The notes under the pieces were generated by a model, which worked only from the letters and a program-made list of their open reading frames with translations, did not search any database and was not told the origin of the DNA. From assembly GCA_964555935.1 (NCBI GenBank), contig CAZKUN010000022.1:1-57606 (forward strand): 57,606 nt of DNA. The letters run 5' to 3'. Source of the DNA: CAZKUN01 sp964555935. GTDB lineage: Bacteria; Armatimonadota; Zipacnadia; Zipacnadales; VGFC01. Positions 1-9,477 of this stretch are shown here, one piece after another. The translations under genes were made by a program, and so were the position numbers. Every line of letters starts with the position of its first letter. Within the stretch, counting starts at the first letter, position 1.

Positions 1-1395
1 GGCGGCGGCAGCGCGTTCTTGCTCGATCCCCACTTGCGCTTCATGTCACTGACCGACTCCACCGATACCACGATCCGTCGGCTGAGCGTTGACTTCGATC
101 CACTGCCCTTCGTCGATGGTGAGGTCGTTGCCACGAACGCGGACGATCGGACCCTCGATGTCCGTCTCGCCGACGGCGCTGAAGTCCCGATCGGGGGTCC
201 CACGCGCGAGGATGGCGAGCAAGCCTTCTTCGCGATGCTCTGGCATGATGGACCGTACGGAACCCTAAGTCACCACTGCTGGGTGGAGCGCATTGAGGCT
301 GGCGATGAGCCCGGTGTCGCGCGCGTTCATCCCGGCGAGAGCTTCACCGCCTTTGACCAGGTCGTCCCGGGCGAGTGGCGCATCAGCCTCCCCGTGCCGG
401 GCATCGCCCATCGCTACGGGCCGGGGCCGTGCTTTGAGATCCGCGACAACGATGCGGTCACGCTCGAGGATGTCGAACTCTGGTCTGCGCCGTGGTTTGG
501 GTTCAACATCAGCCGCAACCGCGGGGCCGTCGCCTTCCGCCGCGTCAACATCCGACCCAAGCCCGGCGCCGGCCGGCTCATGTCGCTCTGGCGCGATGGA
601 TTCCACGTCAAAGGCAACAGTGGCTCGCTGCTATGGGAGGACTGCGTCCTCGACGGAATGTGCGACGACGCCTTCAACATCTCCACCCATTCGAGCGTCG
701 TCCACCGCGTTCTATCGCCAACGCGGATCGAGGTCCGTCAGAAGTTCCCCCTGCTGCCGATCCCCTGGAGCGAGGGGGCCTCGCTGATCGCCGTCGATGA
801 GGCCGCCCATCGCCTGCTCGGTTCGGCGCGGGTCGATGAGGTCACGGTCGGACCGGAGCCGCCGCTGATCCAGGGCAAGCCCGCCGCGCCCCTGTCAGTT
901 CTGGCGCTCGACGCTCCCATCGGAGGGCTCGACGTGGGAACCATGGTCTGGGATCCAGCCCAGTGCAACCCCGACACTACCCTCCGTCGCTGCCGGATCC
1001 GGATGAGCTGTCGGATGCAGTCACCGATGCGGCTTGAGGAGTGCGATGTCGATGCCCTGCTGTGGTTCTACAGCGAGCATGTCGAGGGCGGATTCCCGCA
1101 CCACGTCACGCTTGAGAACTGCATCCTCCGGCGGGGGAGAGGCAACCCAACGCTCGCGGTCGTCTTCGCCGGCGCGCCCAGTTCCGACGCGACCTCGCCT
1201 GACGCGGGGGCACCCCCGCGCGCCATTCACGATGTCGTGCTGCGGGGCAATGAGATCTGGGGTGGTCTGGTCCTTCAAGGGGTCGAGCGCGCGACCGTAT
1301 CTGGCAACCGTTTCCTCGAACCCGGCGCAGCCGTCACCATCCGCGATAACATCGACGCGACCGTCGAAGATAACGTGATGCCGCCACGTGAATGA
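1..1395 (+). CDS. Right-handed parallel beta-helix protein, 5' end missing
   Basis: The reading frame is open from the first base of the window, so the N-terminus lies outside; about 464 residues are visible. The last third has short degenerate repeats of the type V.L..C.I and V.L.GN.I..G, with many isolated Asn and Gly residues, which is the pattern of pectate-lyase-like right-handed beta-helices. Such folds usually bind or cleave polysaccharides. No catalytic residues of a named polysaccharide lyase or glycosidase family could be recognised, so a substrate cannot be given. The gene converges on the BlaR1-ankyrin gene. An internal TTG (position 19) or ATG (position 43) could serve as a start, but the continuous upstream frame makes truncation by the window more likely. 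Confidence 0.7.
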   Translation, partial: GGGSAFLLDPHLRFMSLTDSTDTTIRRLSVDFDPLPFVDGEVVATNADDRTLDVRLADGAEVPIGGPTREDGEQAFFAMLWHDGPYGTLSHHCWVERIEAGDEPGVARVHPGESFTAFDQVVPGEWRISLPVPGIAHRYGPGPCFEIRDNDAVTLEDVELWSAPWFGFNISRNRGAVAFRRVNIRPKPGAGRLMSLWRDGFHVKGNSGSLLWEDCVLDGMCDDAFNISTHSSVVHRVLSPTRIEVRQKFPLLPIPWSEGASLIAVDEAAHRLLGSARVDEVTVGPEPPLIQGKPAAPLSVLALDAPIGGLDVGTMVWDPAQCNPDTTLRRCRIRMSCRMQSPMRLEECDVDALLWFYSEHVEGGFPHHVTLENCILRRGRGNPTLAVVFAGAPSSDATSPDAGAPPRAIHDVVLRGNEIWGGLVLQGVERATVSGNRFLEPGAAVTIRDNIDATVEDNVMPPRE

Positions 1396-1476
1396 TGGCC
1401 CTCGGGATTCGGCTCCTGGGGGGCTCTACGCAAAGAGCTGGCGCAAATGGGGTGGCCGTGTCGACTATATGTACAG

Positions 1477-1519
1477 GGGAACTCGAGATCATGCCGCTCG
1501 CCGTGATCTCGAGCTTCCC
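1477..1519. repeat. Long inverted repeat (hairpin)
   Basis: The arms CTCGAGATCA (1482-1491) and TGATCTCGAG (1504-1513) are perfectly complementary around a 12-nt loop. Five more base pairs (1477-1481 with 1515-1519) extend the stem past a single bulged C. It sits about 80 bp after the stop of the upstream gene. It could fold in RNA from either strand; terminator function is a guess, because no U-run follows. Confidence 0.6.
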
Positions 1520-1595
1520 ACTTCATCAGGATCATCCACCCCCCCCCCAACCGAATCAGTGGCGGGAGCCTGTGCCGTTGCCTTCGCCCGCGTAG

Positions 1596-1653
1596 GCCGA
1601 ACTCCCAGTTCGGCACCGTCTTCCGTTCCGTGCCTGCGGATCTCCAGATCCGC
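1596..1653. repeat. Two adjacent short palindromes of one family
   Basis: GCCGAACTCCCAGTTCGGC (1596-1614) and GCGGATCTCCAGATCCGC (1636-1653) are perfect hairpins with 8-bp stems and 2-3 nt C loops. Each is followed by a similar tail (CCGTCTTC...). They look like two copies, about 40 bp apart, of one element whose arms have changed while staying complementary. A degraded relative may lie at 24882-24899. Confidence 0.6.
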
Positions 1654-1704
1654 CCCGTCTTCGTGTCTGTTGTAACGCCAAGGGCCAGCTGGGCGCCGTC
1701 GTCG

Positions 1705-4700
1705 TCACTCGTCGCCGTACTGAGCGAGGAGATCGGCGAGGTCCTCATGCCCCGCCTCGGTGGCCAGCTGGAGGGCGGTCTTGCCCTCCGCATCCACGGC
1801 ATCCACATCGACGTCCTCGCTGAGCAGCATCGTGAGCACATCGGTGTACCCTCCGCGCGCGGCAAAATGCAGCGGCGTCCAGCCCTTGTCGGTCGCAGCA
1901 CTTGCGTCTGCCCCCGCGTCCAACAGCAGCGCGAGCGCTCTTGCGTGCCCGTTCCACGCGGCCGAGTGGATGGGTGCATGCCCGATGTCGTCCTCGGCGT
2001 GAATGTCTGCTCCTCGCTCGATCAACAGTCGGACCACATCAGCGCGGCCTCCCTGGGCCGCGAAATTCAGCGGCGTCCAACCATCATCAATCGGGGCGTT
2101 CACGTCCAACCCTTCGTCCAGCAGGAAAGCGACGAGGTCCGCGTGCCCGCCCAACGCCGCGAAATGCAGCGGCGTCCGGCCTAGGAAACCCACGGCGTCC
2201 GGCGGGACACCCTCGGCCACCAGCAGAGCGACCACCTCCGCGTACCCTTCCAACGCGGCCACATGGATGGGAGCGCGGTCGTAATCGTCAACGGGGTGCA
2301 CGTCAGCGCCTCGCTCAATCAGTAATCGAGCCACATCAGCGTGGCCGCCCCACGCCGCAGCATGCAGCGCCGACGAGCCGTAAGGAGGCCTAACACTAAC
2401 GTCCGCGCCGGCGTCGAGCAGCAGCTCGACCACATCACGATGGCCTTTCAGTGCCGCCTCGTAGAGTGGCGACCGACCAGACGGGTTTGGGGCATCGACG
2501 TCCGCGCCCTCGTCGAGCAGCAGTTCGGCGACTTCGGCGTGGCCCCCGCAGGCCGCGAAGCGGAGTGGGGCGACCGTTCCGCGTCCCTCTCCGTTAGGAT
2601 CGGCGCCAGCGTCAAGGAGGTATCTGGTCTTGTCGAAGTTCCCGAGGCCAGCGGCGGCCAGAAGGCTCCAAGGCGCTCCCCTGGTCAACATCACCTCGGC
2701 CGTCTCGGAGTGACCTTCCCAAGCCGCCCACTCCAGTGGCGTGCGGAGGCCTGCATTATTCTGATTGTGCATTTCGAGGTCAGCGCCGTGGTCCAAGAGG
2801 AGTTCCACCAATTCCGTCTGACCGTTGATCGCCGCCACGTGGAGCGGCGCGTGGCCTTCCTCGTCCAGAGCGGTGACGTCGGCGCCATCGTCGAGATACG
2901 CCTTGACTACTGCGATGTCGCCGGCGGCCACAGCCTCGTGCATGGTGGCAGGCGGAACGGCGGCAGCGCGGGGGTCGAGGAGGGCGACGATGTCGTCGTG
3001 CCCCGCGTTGGCAGCAAAGTCCTGCGGGGTCTTGCCGTTGGCGTTGGCGGCGTTCGGATCCGCCCCCTTGGCCAGGAGCAGCTGCGCCGTCTCGATCTGC
3101 CCCGCGTCTGCTGCCTGATGCAACGGAGTATCGCCATTCACGTCAGAGGCAGAGATGTCGACCTCCTTCGCCAATAGCGCTTGCACCAGGCTGAGATGCT
3201 CATCTCCTACTCGGGCCGCGAAGAACAGGGGGGTCCATCCATTGAGAGTCCTGACATCCGGCTCGGCGCCGGCGGCCACCAGTATCTCCGCCACCTCATG
3301 GCCCTCGTTGATCCCCCACATCATTGCGCGCATCAGGGGCGTGTGTCCATCGCTGCAGCGCGCAGTCACGCTCGCCCCGGCGTCCAGTAACACTCGTGCC
3401 GCCTTGGCTCGGCCGTGCACGCACGCGCGGTGAAGTGGCGTCCATTGGTGATCGTTGGCGGCGTCCACGTACGCTCCCTCGTCCAGCAGGAACTGGGCCA
3501 TTCCGCCCTGATCCGCCATCGCCGCCCAGTGCAATGGTGTCTGACCAATGTCGTCCGCATCGTCGACATCCGTGCCGGCCAGAAGGAACTCGTCGACTTT
3601 CTCAACGTCGCCCAGAGCGGCTGCGATGTGGATGGTGTATTCTGCTTCGTGGTCGAGCAGCAACCGCGCGACGTCTTCGTGCCCAAGTATGGCGGCCCAC
3701 TCGGTCATCGTCCTCCCCTGGCTCTCGGGCGTGATTGAGTCCACGCCCGCGGCCAGGAGCGTCTCCACGACACTGGCATGCCCTCCTATGATGGCCTTGA
3801 ACAGAGGAGCTTGACCTGCGGCGTCTGCAGCGGAGACGTTGGCGCCGGCGTCGACCAAGCACACGACGACGGCGTCGTGGCCGGCCCCCGCCGCCAGATG
3901 AAGCGGCGTCTGCCCCTGTGGTACGCGTGGCGCCTCATCTGTGACTGCGGCAACATCTGCACCTTTGGCGAGCAGGAGCTCGACGACTCGCAGATGCCCC
4001 TCCTGGGCCGCCAGGTGGAGAGGCGTCTTACCGCGCCGGCTCGCGACATCGATGTCAGCGCCTCCATCCAGTAGCCGCTCCACCACCGTTTCATGCCCAT
4101 TCGAGGCGGCGTCGTGTAGCGGGGTCGCGCCACTGGCGTTAGGGACGCCGACATCGGCGCCAGCGCTCAGAAGCACATCAGCCACGTCTGGGTCACCGCC
4201 CATTGCCGCGAAGTGAAGCGGCGTACCACCCCACTGGCCGGGGGCCTCCACTGATGCGCCGCGGTCGAGCAGGAGCTTCACCACGTCCGCGCCCCCGCGG
4301 AGCGCCGCCCAGTGCAGGGGCGTCCACTCACAGAGCCCCGCGACGTCGACGTCCGTTCCGTCGCGCAAGAATCCGTCTACGACTTTCAGTTCACCGCACG
4401 CTGAGGCGGCGTGGATGTTCCACTGGGCCCCGTTGGCAACCAGGAGGTCCGCGACGTCGTTATGTCCACCGAATGCCGCGCCGTGCACCGGCGTCTTGCC
4501 ATTGTCATTCTTCGCATCCACGTCGGCGCCGTTGGCGAGCAGCAGCGACACGACATCGATGTGGCCTTGGTGCGATGCCGGGAGCAGAGGGGTGGCGCCA
4601 GCCTCGTCCCTCGCGTTGACGTCAGCACCATCCTGTAAGAACCGTTCGACTGCAGCCACGTCACCGGCTTGGGCGGCCTCGTGTATGGTCAGCGCAACAG

Positions 4701-5733
4701 CCGGCTCCTCGATGGTGGCCGTTTCAGGCTCGTCCTGCGCCCTCACGGCCTGGAGACGGACGGCACTGACGATAGCGATCGCGAGGACAGCACAGACAGC
4801 GATGGCGGTCTTCAGCTTCCGCGAGAGGCGAACCGTCGGCGCGCCCTTGCCGGCGAGGGTTCGTTGTACGCGGCGGACGAGATCGCGGCCCTGGAATTGG
4901 CAAGCAAGCCCGCCCGCGGCAGAGACGGCTTCCGCCCACTCCAGCAGACAGTCCGCATAGGGTCGACGATGGCCGGTGAGCGCGATGGCCCAATCGTCGC
5001 AGGCCTCCTCTGCGGAGGTCCGCAGGCACCTCAACACGAGCCATGCCGCCGGATGCCACCAGAGGACGGCAAGAGTGGTGCGGGCGATGAGTCGGAGCGC
5101 GAAGTCGTTGCGGCGGATGTGAGCCAGCTCGTGAGCGAGAACGGCTCTGGTGCCAAGCGCGCTCGCATCGACATCGCCCGGAACGAGGAGAGCGGGCCGG
5201 GTGACCCCGAAGACAGCGGGCATCGAGATATCCGCTGAACTCAGCACGCGCGGCAAGTCGGACAGGCCGATGTCGCCGGCGATCTCCGAGACTGCTTCAG
5301 ATAGCGCCTCATCCGGCGTGTTCCGGGCCCGTCGCAGCACGCGGTGCCCGAGCGCGACGTCGCGGCAGATGAGCAGGATGCCAACCAGGCCTCCGGCGGC
5401 CCACAGCCAGGGGAGGAGGCTCAACGGATTGGCTTGCGGTCCGGACGCAGCCACGGGTGCCTCTGGCGCCAGCGCGCCGGGATCTTCCAGGGGTACATGC
5501 GACGCATCCGTGGCAGGCGCGGAAGGGAGGGGCACGAAGACCGTGATGGGCTCGACCGGGAGGACGTTGCGCAACAGAACGGCGCCCGGCAGCAGCCACA
5601 GGGCGAGCAGAGCAACTCGCCAGAGAGCGTTGGTTGCGGTAGGGGATTTGAGTGCGAAGCGGCAGACCAGCCAGATCAGGGAAACGACCAAGAGCGTCCC
5701 GCCGACACCGATAGCCAAGAGTTCACTCAGCAT
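1705..5733 (-). CDS. BlaR1-type M56 peptidase fused to about 31 ankyrin repeats
   Basis: Of 1342 residues, the first 340 or so form a BlaR1/MecR1-like membrane protease: three N-terminal membrane segments, the zinc motif HELAH (about residue 201), the later EEACDD motif (about 242) and another membrane segment near 310-335. In classical BlaR1 a penicillin-binding domain follows; here about 31 ankyrin repeats of 33 residues run to the C-terminus (about 350 onward). They fall into blocks whose first repeats break the TPLH pattern. By analogy with BlaR1, ligand binding by the repeats would activate the protease and relieve repression by the neighbouring BlaI. The chosen ATG lies 8 nt after GGAGG and overlaps the blaI end by 11 bp, implying coupled translation. 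Outward orientation of the repeats is inferred from BlaR1 topology. Confidence 0.88.
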   Translation of the reverse strand: MLSELLAIGVGGTLLVVSLIWLVCRFALKSPTATNALWRVALLALWLLPGAVLLRNVLPVEPITVFVPLPSAPATDASHVPLEDPGALAPEAPVAASGPQANPLSLLPWLWAAGGLVGILLICRDVALGHRVLRRARNTPDEALSEAVSEIAGDIGLSDLPRVLSSADISMPAVFGVTRPALLVPGDVDASALGTRAVLAHELAHIRRNDFALRLIARTTLAVLWWHPAAWLVLRCLRTSAEEACDDWAIALTGHRRPYADCLLEWAEAVSAAGGLACQFQGRDLVRRVQRTLAGKGAPTVRLSRKLKTAIAVCAVLAIAIVSAVRLQAVRAQDEPETATIEEPAVALTIHEAAQAGDVAAVERFLQDGADVNARDEAGATPLLPASHQGHIDVVSLLLANGADVDAKNDNGKTPVHGAAFGGHNDVADLLVANGAQWNIHAASACGELKVVDGFLRDGTDVDVAGLCEWTPLHWAALRGGADVVKLLLDRGASVEAPGQWGGTPLHFAAMGGDPDVADVLLSAGADVGVPNASGATPLHDAASNGHETVVERLLDGGADIDVASRRGKTPLHLAAQEGHLRVVELLLAKGADVAAVTDEAPRVPQGQTPLHLAAGAGHDAVVVCLVDAGANVSAADAAGQAPLFKAIIGGHASVVETLLAAGVDSITPESQGRTMTEWAAILGHEDVARLLLDHEAEYTIHIAAALGDVEKVDEFLLAGTDVDDADDIGQTPLHWAAMADQGGMAQFLLDEGAYVDAANDHQWTPLHRACVHGRAKAARVLLDAGASVTARCSDGHTPLMRAMMWGINEGHEVAEILVAAGAEPDVRTLNGWTPLFFAARVGDEHLSLVQALLAKEVDISASDVNGDTPLHQAADAGQIETAQLLLAKGADPNAANANGKTPQDFAANAGHDDIVALLDPRAAAVPPATMHEAVAAGDIAVVKAYLDDGADVTALDEEGHAPLHVAAINGQTELVELLLDHGADLEMHNQNNAGLRTPLEWAAWEGHSETAEVMLTRGAPWSLLAAAGLGNFDKTRYLLDAGADPNGEGRGTVAPLRFAACGGHAEVAELLLDEGADVDAPNPSGRSPLYEAALKGHRDVVELLLDAGADVSVRPPYGSSALHAAAWGGHADVARLLIERGADVHPVDDYDRAPIHVAALEGYAEVVALLVAEGVPPDAVGFLGRTPLHFAALGGHADLVAFLLDEGLDVNAPIDDGWTPLNFAAQGGRADVVRLLIERGADIHAEDDIGHAPIHSAAWNGHARALALLLDAGADASAATDKGWTPLHFAARGGYTDVLTMLLSEDVDVDAVDAEGKTALQLATEAGHEDLADLLAQYGDE

Positions 5734-6124
5734 TGTCAGCATCCTCCCTCTCGAGAACCGCGCGGATCTCATCCAGCGCTTCAGGGCTCACGTCGCCCTC
5801 CCGCAGCAACGTTTCCATCATGCGAGTCGTGGAGCCGCCAAACACCCGCTGGAGGACATCCCGCAGCACTTGCCCCCGAACATGACCGGCCTCCGGGGTG
5901 GGTTCGTAGACGAAGGCCCGGCCGCGGTTCGTATGCTTGGCCAGGCCCTTCTCTTCGAGCGTGCGCAGAACCGTCATCACAGTGTTATAGCGCGGGCGTC
6001 CATCCTCCGGCAATGCGTCGAGCACATCGTAGACCGTACCCTTGCCAACCTCGCGGAGCGCGTCTAGGACTGTAAGCTGGAGTTCGCCGAAACCAACGAT
6101 ATGGGTGCTACGCTGTCGGGTCAT
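5723..6124 (-). CDS. BlaI/MecI-family transcriptional repressor
   Basis: This 133-residue protein has the BlaI/MecI layout: a winged helix-turn-helix in the first 80 residues (VLDALPEDGRPRYNTVMTVL, then the wing around RGRAFVYEP) and a C-terminal helical dimerisation segment. In classical systems it represses its own operon until cleaved through the BlaR1 pathway. The ATG at 6124 has AGGTG 7 nt upstream and is preferred to the GTG at 6133, which lies inside that ribosome site. The gene is directly upstream of and overlaps the M56-ankyrin gene. A perfect palindrome in its promoter supports autoregulation. No beta-lactamase gene is nearby, so the regulated response is unknown. Confidence 0.92.
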   Translation of the reverse strand: MTRQRSTHIVGFGELQLTVLDALREVGKGTVYDVLDALPEDGRPRYNTVMTVLRTLEEKGLAKHTNRGRAFVYEPTPEAGHVRGQVLRDVLQRVFGGSTTRMMETLLREGDVSPEALDEIRAVLEREDADNAE

Positions 6125-6141
6125 AGATTTCACCTAGTGCC

Positions 6142-6170
6142 ATAATACTAAGGCCTTAGTATTAAGTCAA
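6142..6170 (-). promoter_or_regulatory. blaI-blaR promoter with operator palindrome in the spacer
   Basis: Read on the minus strand, TTGACT (6170-6165) and TATTAT (6147-6142) are separated by exactly 17 bp, a near-consensus sigma70-type promoter. A perfect 22-bp palindrome (6143-6164, half-site TACTAAGG) fills the spacer and touches the -10 element. A dimer bound there would block polymerase. Position and symmetry strongly suggest the BlaI binding site. Confidence 0.85.
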
Positions 6171-6181
6171 TAGGAGTTTGT

Positions 6182-6310
6182 CGGCGCGGGGGTCAGCGTC
6201 GTGAGAACCTGGGCTTGAAGCGCGTCGAGACACCGACGGGTGACTTCCTGTGGTTGTGTGACAGACACTACGAGGAGTGGCAACCGGACGTCCCGGATTC
6301 GTTCGAGTAG
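6182..6310 (+). other. Short coding-like remnant
   Basis: An open stretch of about 42 codons ends in TAG at 6308 and has protein-like composition near its end (DFLWLCDRHYEEWQPDVPD), but no ATG/GTG start with a ribosome site precedes it. It may be the decayed tail of a lost gene or chance. It lies between the blaI promoter and the end of the nitroreductase gene. Confidence 0.2.
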
Positions 6311-6318
6311 GGGAGGGC

Positions 6319-7029
6319 CTACACGTGCCCGACCACCGACACGTATACCGTAGTCATCTGCTTGCCATCGGCGCCGACGAGAGCGTTGACTTCCTCATCG
6401 AAGAACGCGCCGATCGCGCAGCACCCCAGGCCCAGCGCCTCGCTCGCCAGGTGAAGCTGCGCGCCGATGTGGCCCGCGTCCAAGTAGATGTATCGATGCG
6501 CGCGGTCGCGGTACTTCGGCTTGTTGCGCATCGGGACTCCAACCCAGATGAACACGACGCCGCACTCGGCCGCCATGTGTTGCTCGAGCAGCGCCGCCGA
6601 GGCGTCCTCGGCGAAGTCGCCCTTGGCAACAAGGTGCAATGAGCTGCTGCCAACATCGTACCGGGCGATGCCGCGCGGAACGCCCTCGACGCGGTTGATG
6701 ACCAGGTACGTCTCCAGCGGGTGGAGCGCGCCGGCCGACGGCGCGGCGCGAAAGCGTTCGTCAGCGTCGTCTTTCGTCAGCCCCTGAGTGGCCCACAGCA
6801 GCTGCGACAGCTCCGCTTTCGTCATGGGGGTCCCGGTGTCGAAACCGCGCAAGGACCGCCGCTTCTTAATCGCCTCCCACATCCCCATGCCTGCCTCTTC
6901 GTCCGGCGGCGGGAGTTCGATCATCTCGCCGGGATGCTCCAGCTCGACGCGGTCGACGTTCGGGCCGTCGGGCCGCTCGTACTTGGTCTGATTCTGGTAC
7001 TTGTCACCCAGGCTTTCTTCCCAGAGCAT
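6319..7029 (-). CDS. SagB/nitroreductase-family FMN oxidoreductase
   Basis: This 236-residue protein has nitroreductase-fold signatures: KKRRSLRGFD for FMN phosphate binding (about residue 60), PSAGALHPLETY (about 98) and GLGCCAIGAF near the C-terminus. The PSAGALHP form is typical of the SagB-like subgroup. SagB enzymes oxidise azolines in peptide maturation, but many relatives are free-standing FMN oxidoreductases; no cyclodehydratase or precursor peptide is near, so the free-standing type is more likely. The chosen ATG is 8 nt after AGGAG and removes ten residues from the longest frame. It follows the TPR gene by about 10 bp and may share its transcript. Confidence 0.85.
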   Translation of the reverse strand: MLWEESLGDKYQNQTKYERPDGPNVDRVELEHPGEMIELPPPDEEAGMGMWEAIKKRRSLRGFDTGTPMTKAELSQLLWATQGLTKDDADERFRAAPSAGALHPLETYLVINRVEGVPRGIARYDVGSSSLHLVAKGDFAEDASAALLEQHMAAECGVVFIWVGVPMRNKPKYRDRAHRYIYLDAGHIGAQLHLASEALGLGCCAIGAFFDEEVNALVGADGKQMTTVYVSVVGHV

Positions 7030-7039
7030 CGTGGATCTC

Positions 7040-9477
7040 CTATTCGGACCTTGCGTCACACGCGGCGTTCAGCTCCTCCGCCGCCTCAATCGCGGTGGGG
7101 CCCCAGAGCAACTCGCGTAGCGCTTCGGGACGGCGGGACTCGGCGTCCAGAGCAATCGCCTCATCGTGGACCGCCATCGCGCCGTCGACATCCCCGGTTG
7201 CATACTTGCATATCGCGAGCCCGAAGGTCGGTTCAAATTCCGGGTCGTCAGCCAGCGAGCAGGCCTTTTCGAACTGCTTCAGCGCGCCTTCCCAGTCGTC
7301 CCTCTCGATCATGCACAGTCCGATGTTGTTCGCCGTCCCGCTCCACCCCCCCACTCGCCGGTGAGCCCCTCGAAGACTTCCTGGGCCTTGTCCACCTTCA
7401 GCATCGCCAGGTACGCGCACCCCACGCCGAATTCGTCCTGAGCCCGCACCCATCGGGCGCTGCGATCTTGGGCCGCTTGATACTCCGCCAGCGCCTCATC
7501 GCCTCTGCCGTCGAGCGCCATCGCCTGGTACGCTTGCGTCCAGAATTCGCTTGTCTTCTCAGCGAACCTCGACTTCACCGACGCGCGCGAGACCGCTTCC
7601 GCCTCCGGCCACTTCTCCTGGGCGCGTAGCGTCTTGCCCAGAGATACCAGCGCGCTCTCGTCAGTCGGCCTCGCCTCGATTACCGCGCGCAGCAGGGGCT
7701 CCGCTTCGGCATATCGACGACGGATCATGTGCAGATCGGCGAGCGCTTCTCGGGCGCCGTATTGGGGGTATTGTTCGAGTGACTTTCGCGCGCATTCCTC
7801 GGCGATATCGAGGGCCTTCTCGCGCCGGGCAATTGCGTCGTCGCCCTTGTAGTGCATCTGAGTCATCCCTCGCGCGATACGCTCGTAACCCAGCGGGAAG
7901 TACTCCGGGGCCATCTCCAGGGCGCGCTCATAGTGAGGCTCGGCGGCCTCGGCTGAGAGGTAGTTCCTCAGGAAACCGGCGAGCTCGACCTCATCGCCGA
8001 CGCTCTCGGGCTCGAGCGTGGCGGCGCGGTCGAGCATGGCCTGTTGCTTGGCGGGCTCGTCGTTGTAGCCGTCGTCATAGAGCCACCACGCCTCGCTGTA
8101 GGGCGCGTAGTAGCCCGGGCGCAGCGTGATCATCTTCTCGATCAGCTCCAGGCAACCGGTGCTATCGCCGTTCTCCTTGCGAGCACTGGCGACTTTCGAC
8201 ATCAGGTAGAAGCTGTCTGGGGCCAGCGCCAGCGCGTGTTCGAGGCATTCGTGACCGATCGTGCTGCCGGCGACGAACTCCTGACGCTGCTCCGCCGTCC
8301 GCGTGCTGAGGTATTGGCCGCCGCGGGCGTGATAGGCGTGCTGCATGTGGATGTAGCCAAACTCATACCACACCAGAGCGCTTAGGGGATTTGCCTCGAT
8401 CGCCTCTCGCGCATAGGCCTCCGCCGTCTCCCAAGGGCCCACGAGAATCTGCCAGCGCCCGCGAACGAGATCTGCCTGCAGCGAGTTGGGTTTGATCGCC
8501 TCGTACTTGGCGAGCAGGGCGTTGACTGTTACCATGTCGTGGCGGTCGCCAAAGAACTCGGCCGCCAGGATCAGCACATTCGGGCACTGCTCGCCGAAGG
8601 TCGCCGCCCATTTCTCCATCCGCGCAAGCCGCCGCTCCGTGCTCCAGTCCTCCCAGAGGTGGGTTCTCTCCAGCCACTGCGCCATGCCCGAGTCCGGTTG
8701 CTCGGCCAGGAAGTCGCGCAGAGCGTCCATCGCCTCTCGCGACTTATGACCCGACGAGATGACACCGGTGCGCAGGTACTCGTCGACGGTGAAGGGCGTG
8801 TCGGCCAGGAAGGCGCGGTCGGTCTCGGTCAGCTCAACACTGGCGGCCTCAAGCGCCTCCGAGATCACTCCGCCGAGGCCCCGCATCATCCCCTCCGCGT
8901 CCGCCGAGAGGCTCTGCGTCCACACCTCTGACTGGTCCCGCATGTCGGTCAGGGCGAAGGACGTGGTGAACCCGCCGTCCGCTCCGGTGACCTTGACCCC
9001 GAGGTGCGCGTCATACCCCAGAGAGATGGCGGCATTGAGGCGGCGCTGGCGCCGCTCTTCCTCGCTGAGATCGGCGAGTTTGACGGTGGAGTAGTAGGAC
9101 GGCGCCTCGTTCATGCAGAGGTTGTGAGGCAACCCGGAGATGCCCATCAGGTAGTCGTCGCCTAGCCACGCCAGCGAGTTCGCCAGCGCTTTCGTCTCCG
9201 CGTCGGAGCCACCGGACGCCCCGACCGCCAGCATCATGCCACGCGTCTGGGTGACGTTGCCGTCAGTCGTGCTGCCGCTGATGCCGACTTCGTAGTAACC
9301 CTCATCAGGGAGCCCGGCGATCTCCTCCCGGGTCTCTTCGTAGACCTCCATCATCGATCTGCCTTCTTCGGTCACGTCGCGAAGGCTGCGCACCCAGCGA
9401 CCACCCAGGAGAACCAGCGTGAAGAGACAGATGAGAGACAGCACGATAACGGCGATAATCGCAGGACGAGTGTTCAT
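7040..9477 (-). CDS. Membrane-anchored TPR protein, interrupted by an apparent frameshift
   Basis: The start (ATG 6 nt after GGAGG) is followed by one membrane segment (AIIAVIVLSLICLFTLVLLG), then a long, mostly helical protein with TPR-like repeats in the second half, for example LADLHMIRRRYAEAEPLLRA. The frame breaks at a run of seven C on the plus strand (7346-7352). Adding one base joins it to the downstream frame, which continues with a normal TPR (DDWEGALKQFEKACSLADD) to a stop at 7040; the product would then be about 812 residues. The part before the TPRs mentions no recognisable enzyme motif. The protein is probably a scaffold facing the periplasm. The break may be an assembly error or a real mutation. 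Confidence 0.75.

Larger units (their letters stand above)
1396..1704. other. Convergent intergenic region with palindromes
   Basis: This 309-bp gap lies between two converging genes and no convincing protein is encoded. It holds a long inverted repeat (1477-1519), a run of ten C (1539-1548) and two short perfect palindromes (1596-1653). The first inverted repeat may act as a bidirectional transcription barrier, but no T-tract follows it. Confidence 0.6.

Noticed and set aside
6319..7029. SagB peptide-maturation (azole) cluster
   Set aside because: No cyclodehydratase, docking protein or precursor peptide lies near the nitroreductase-like gene.
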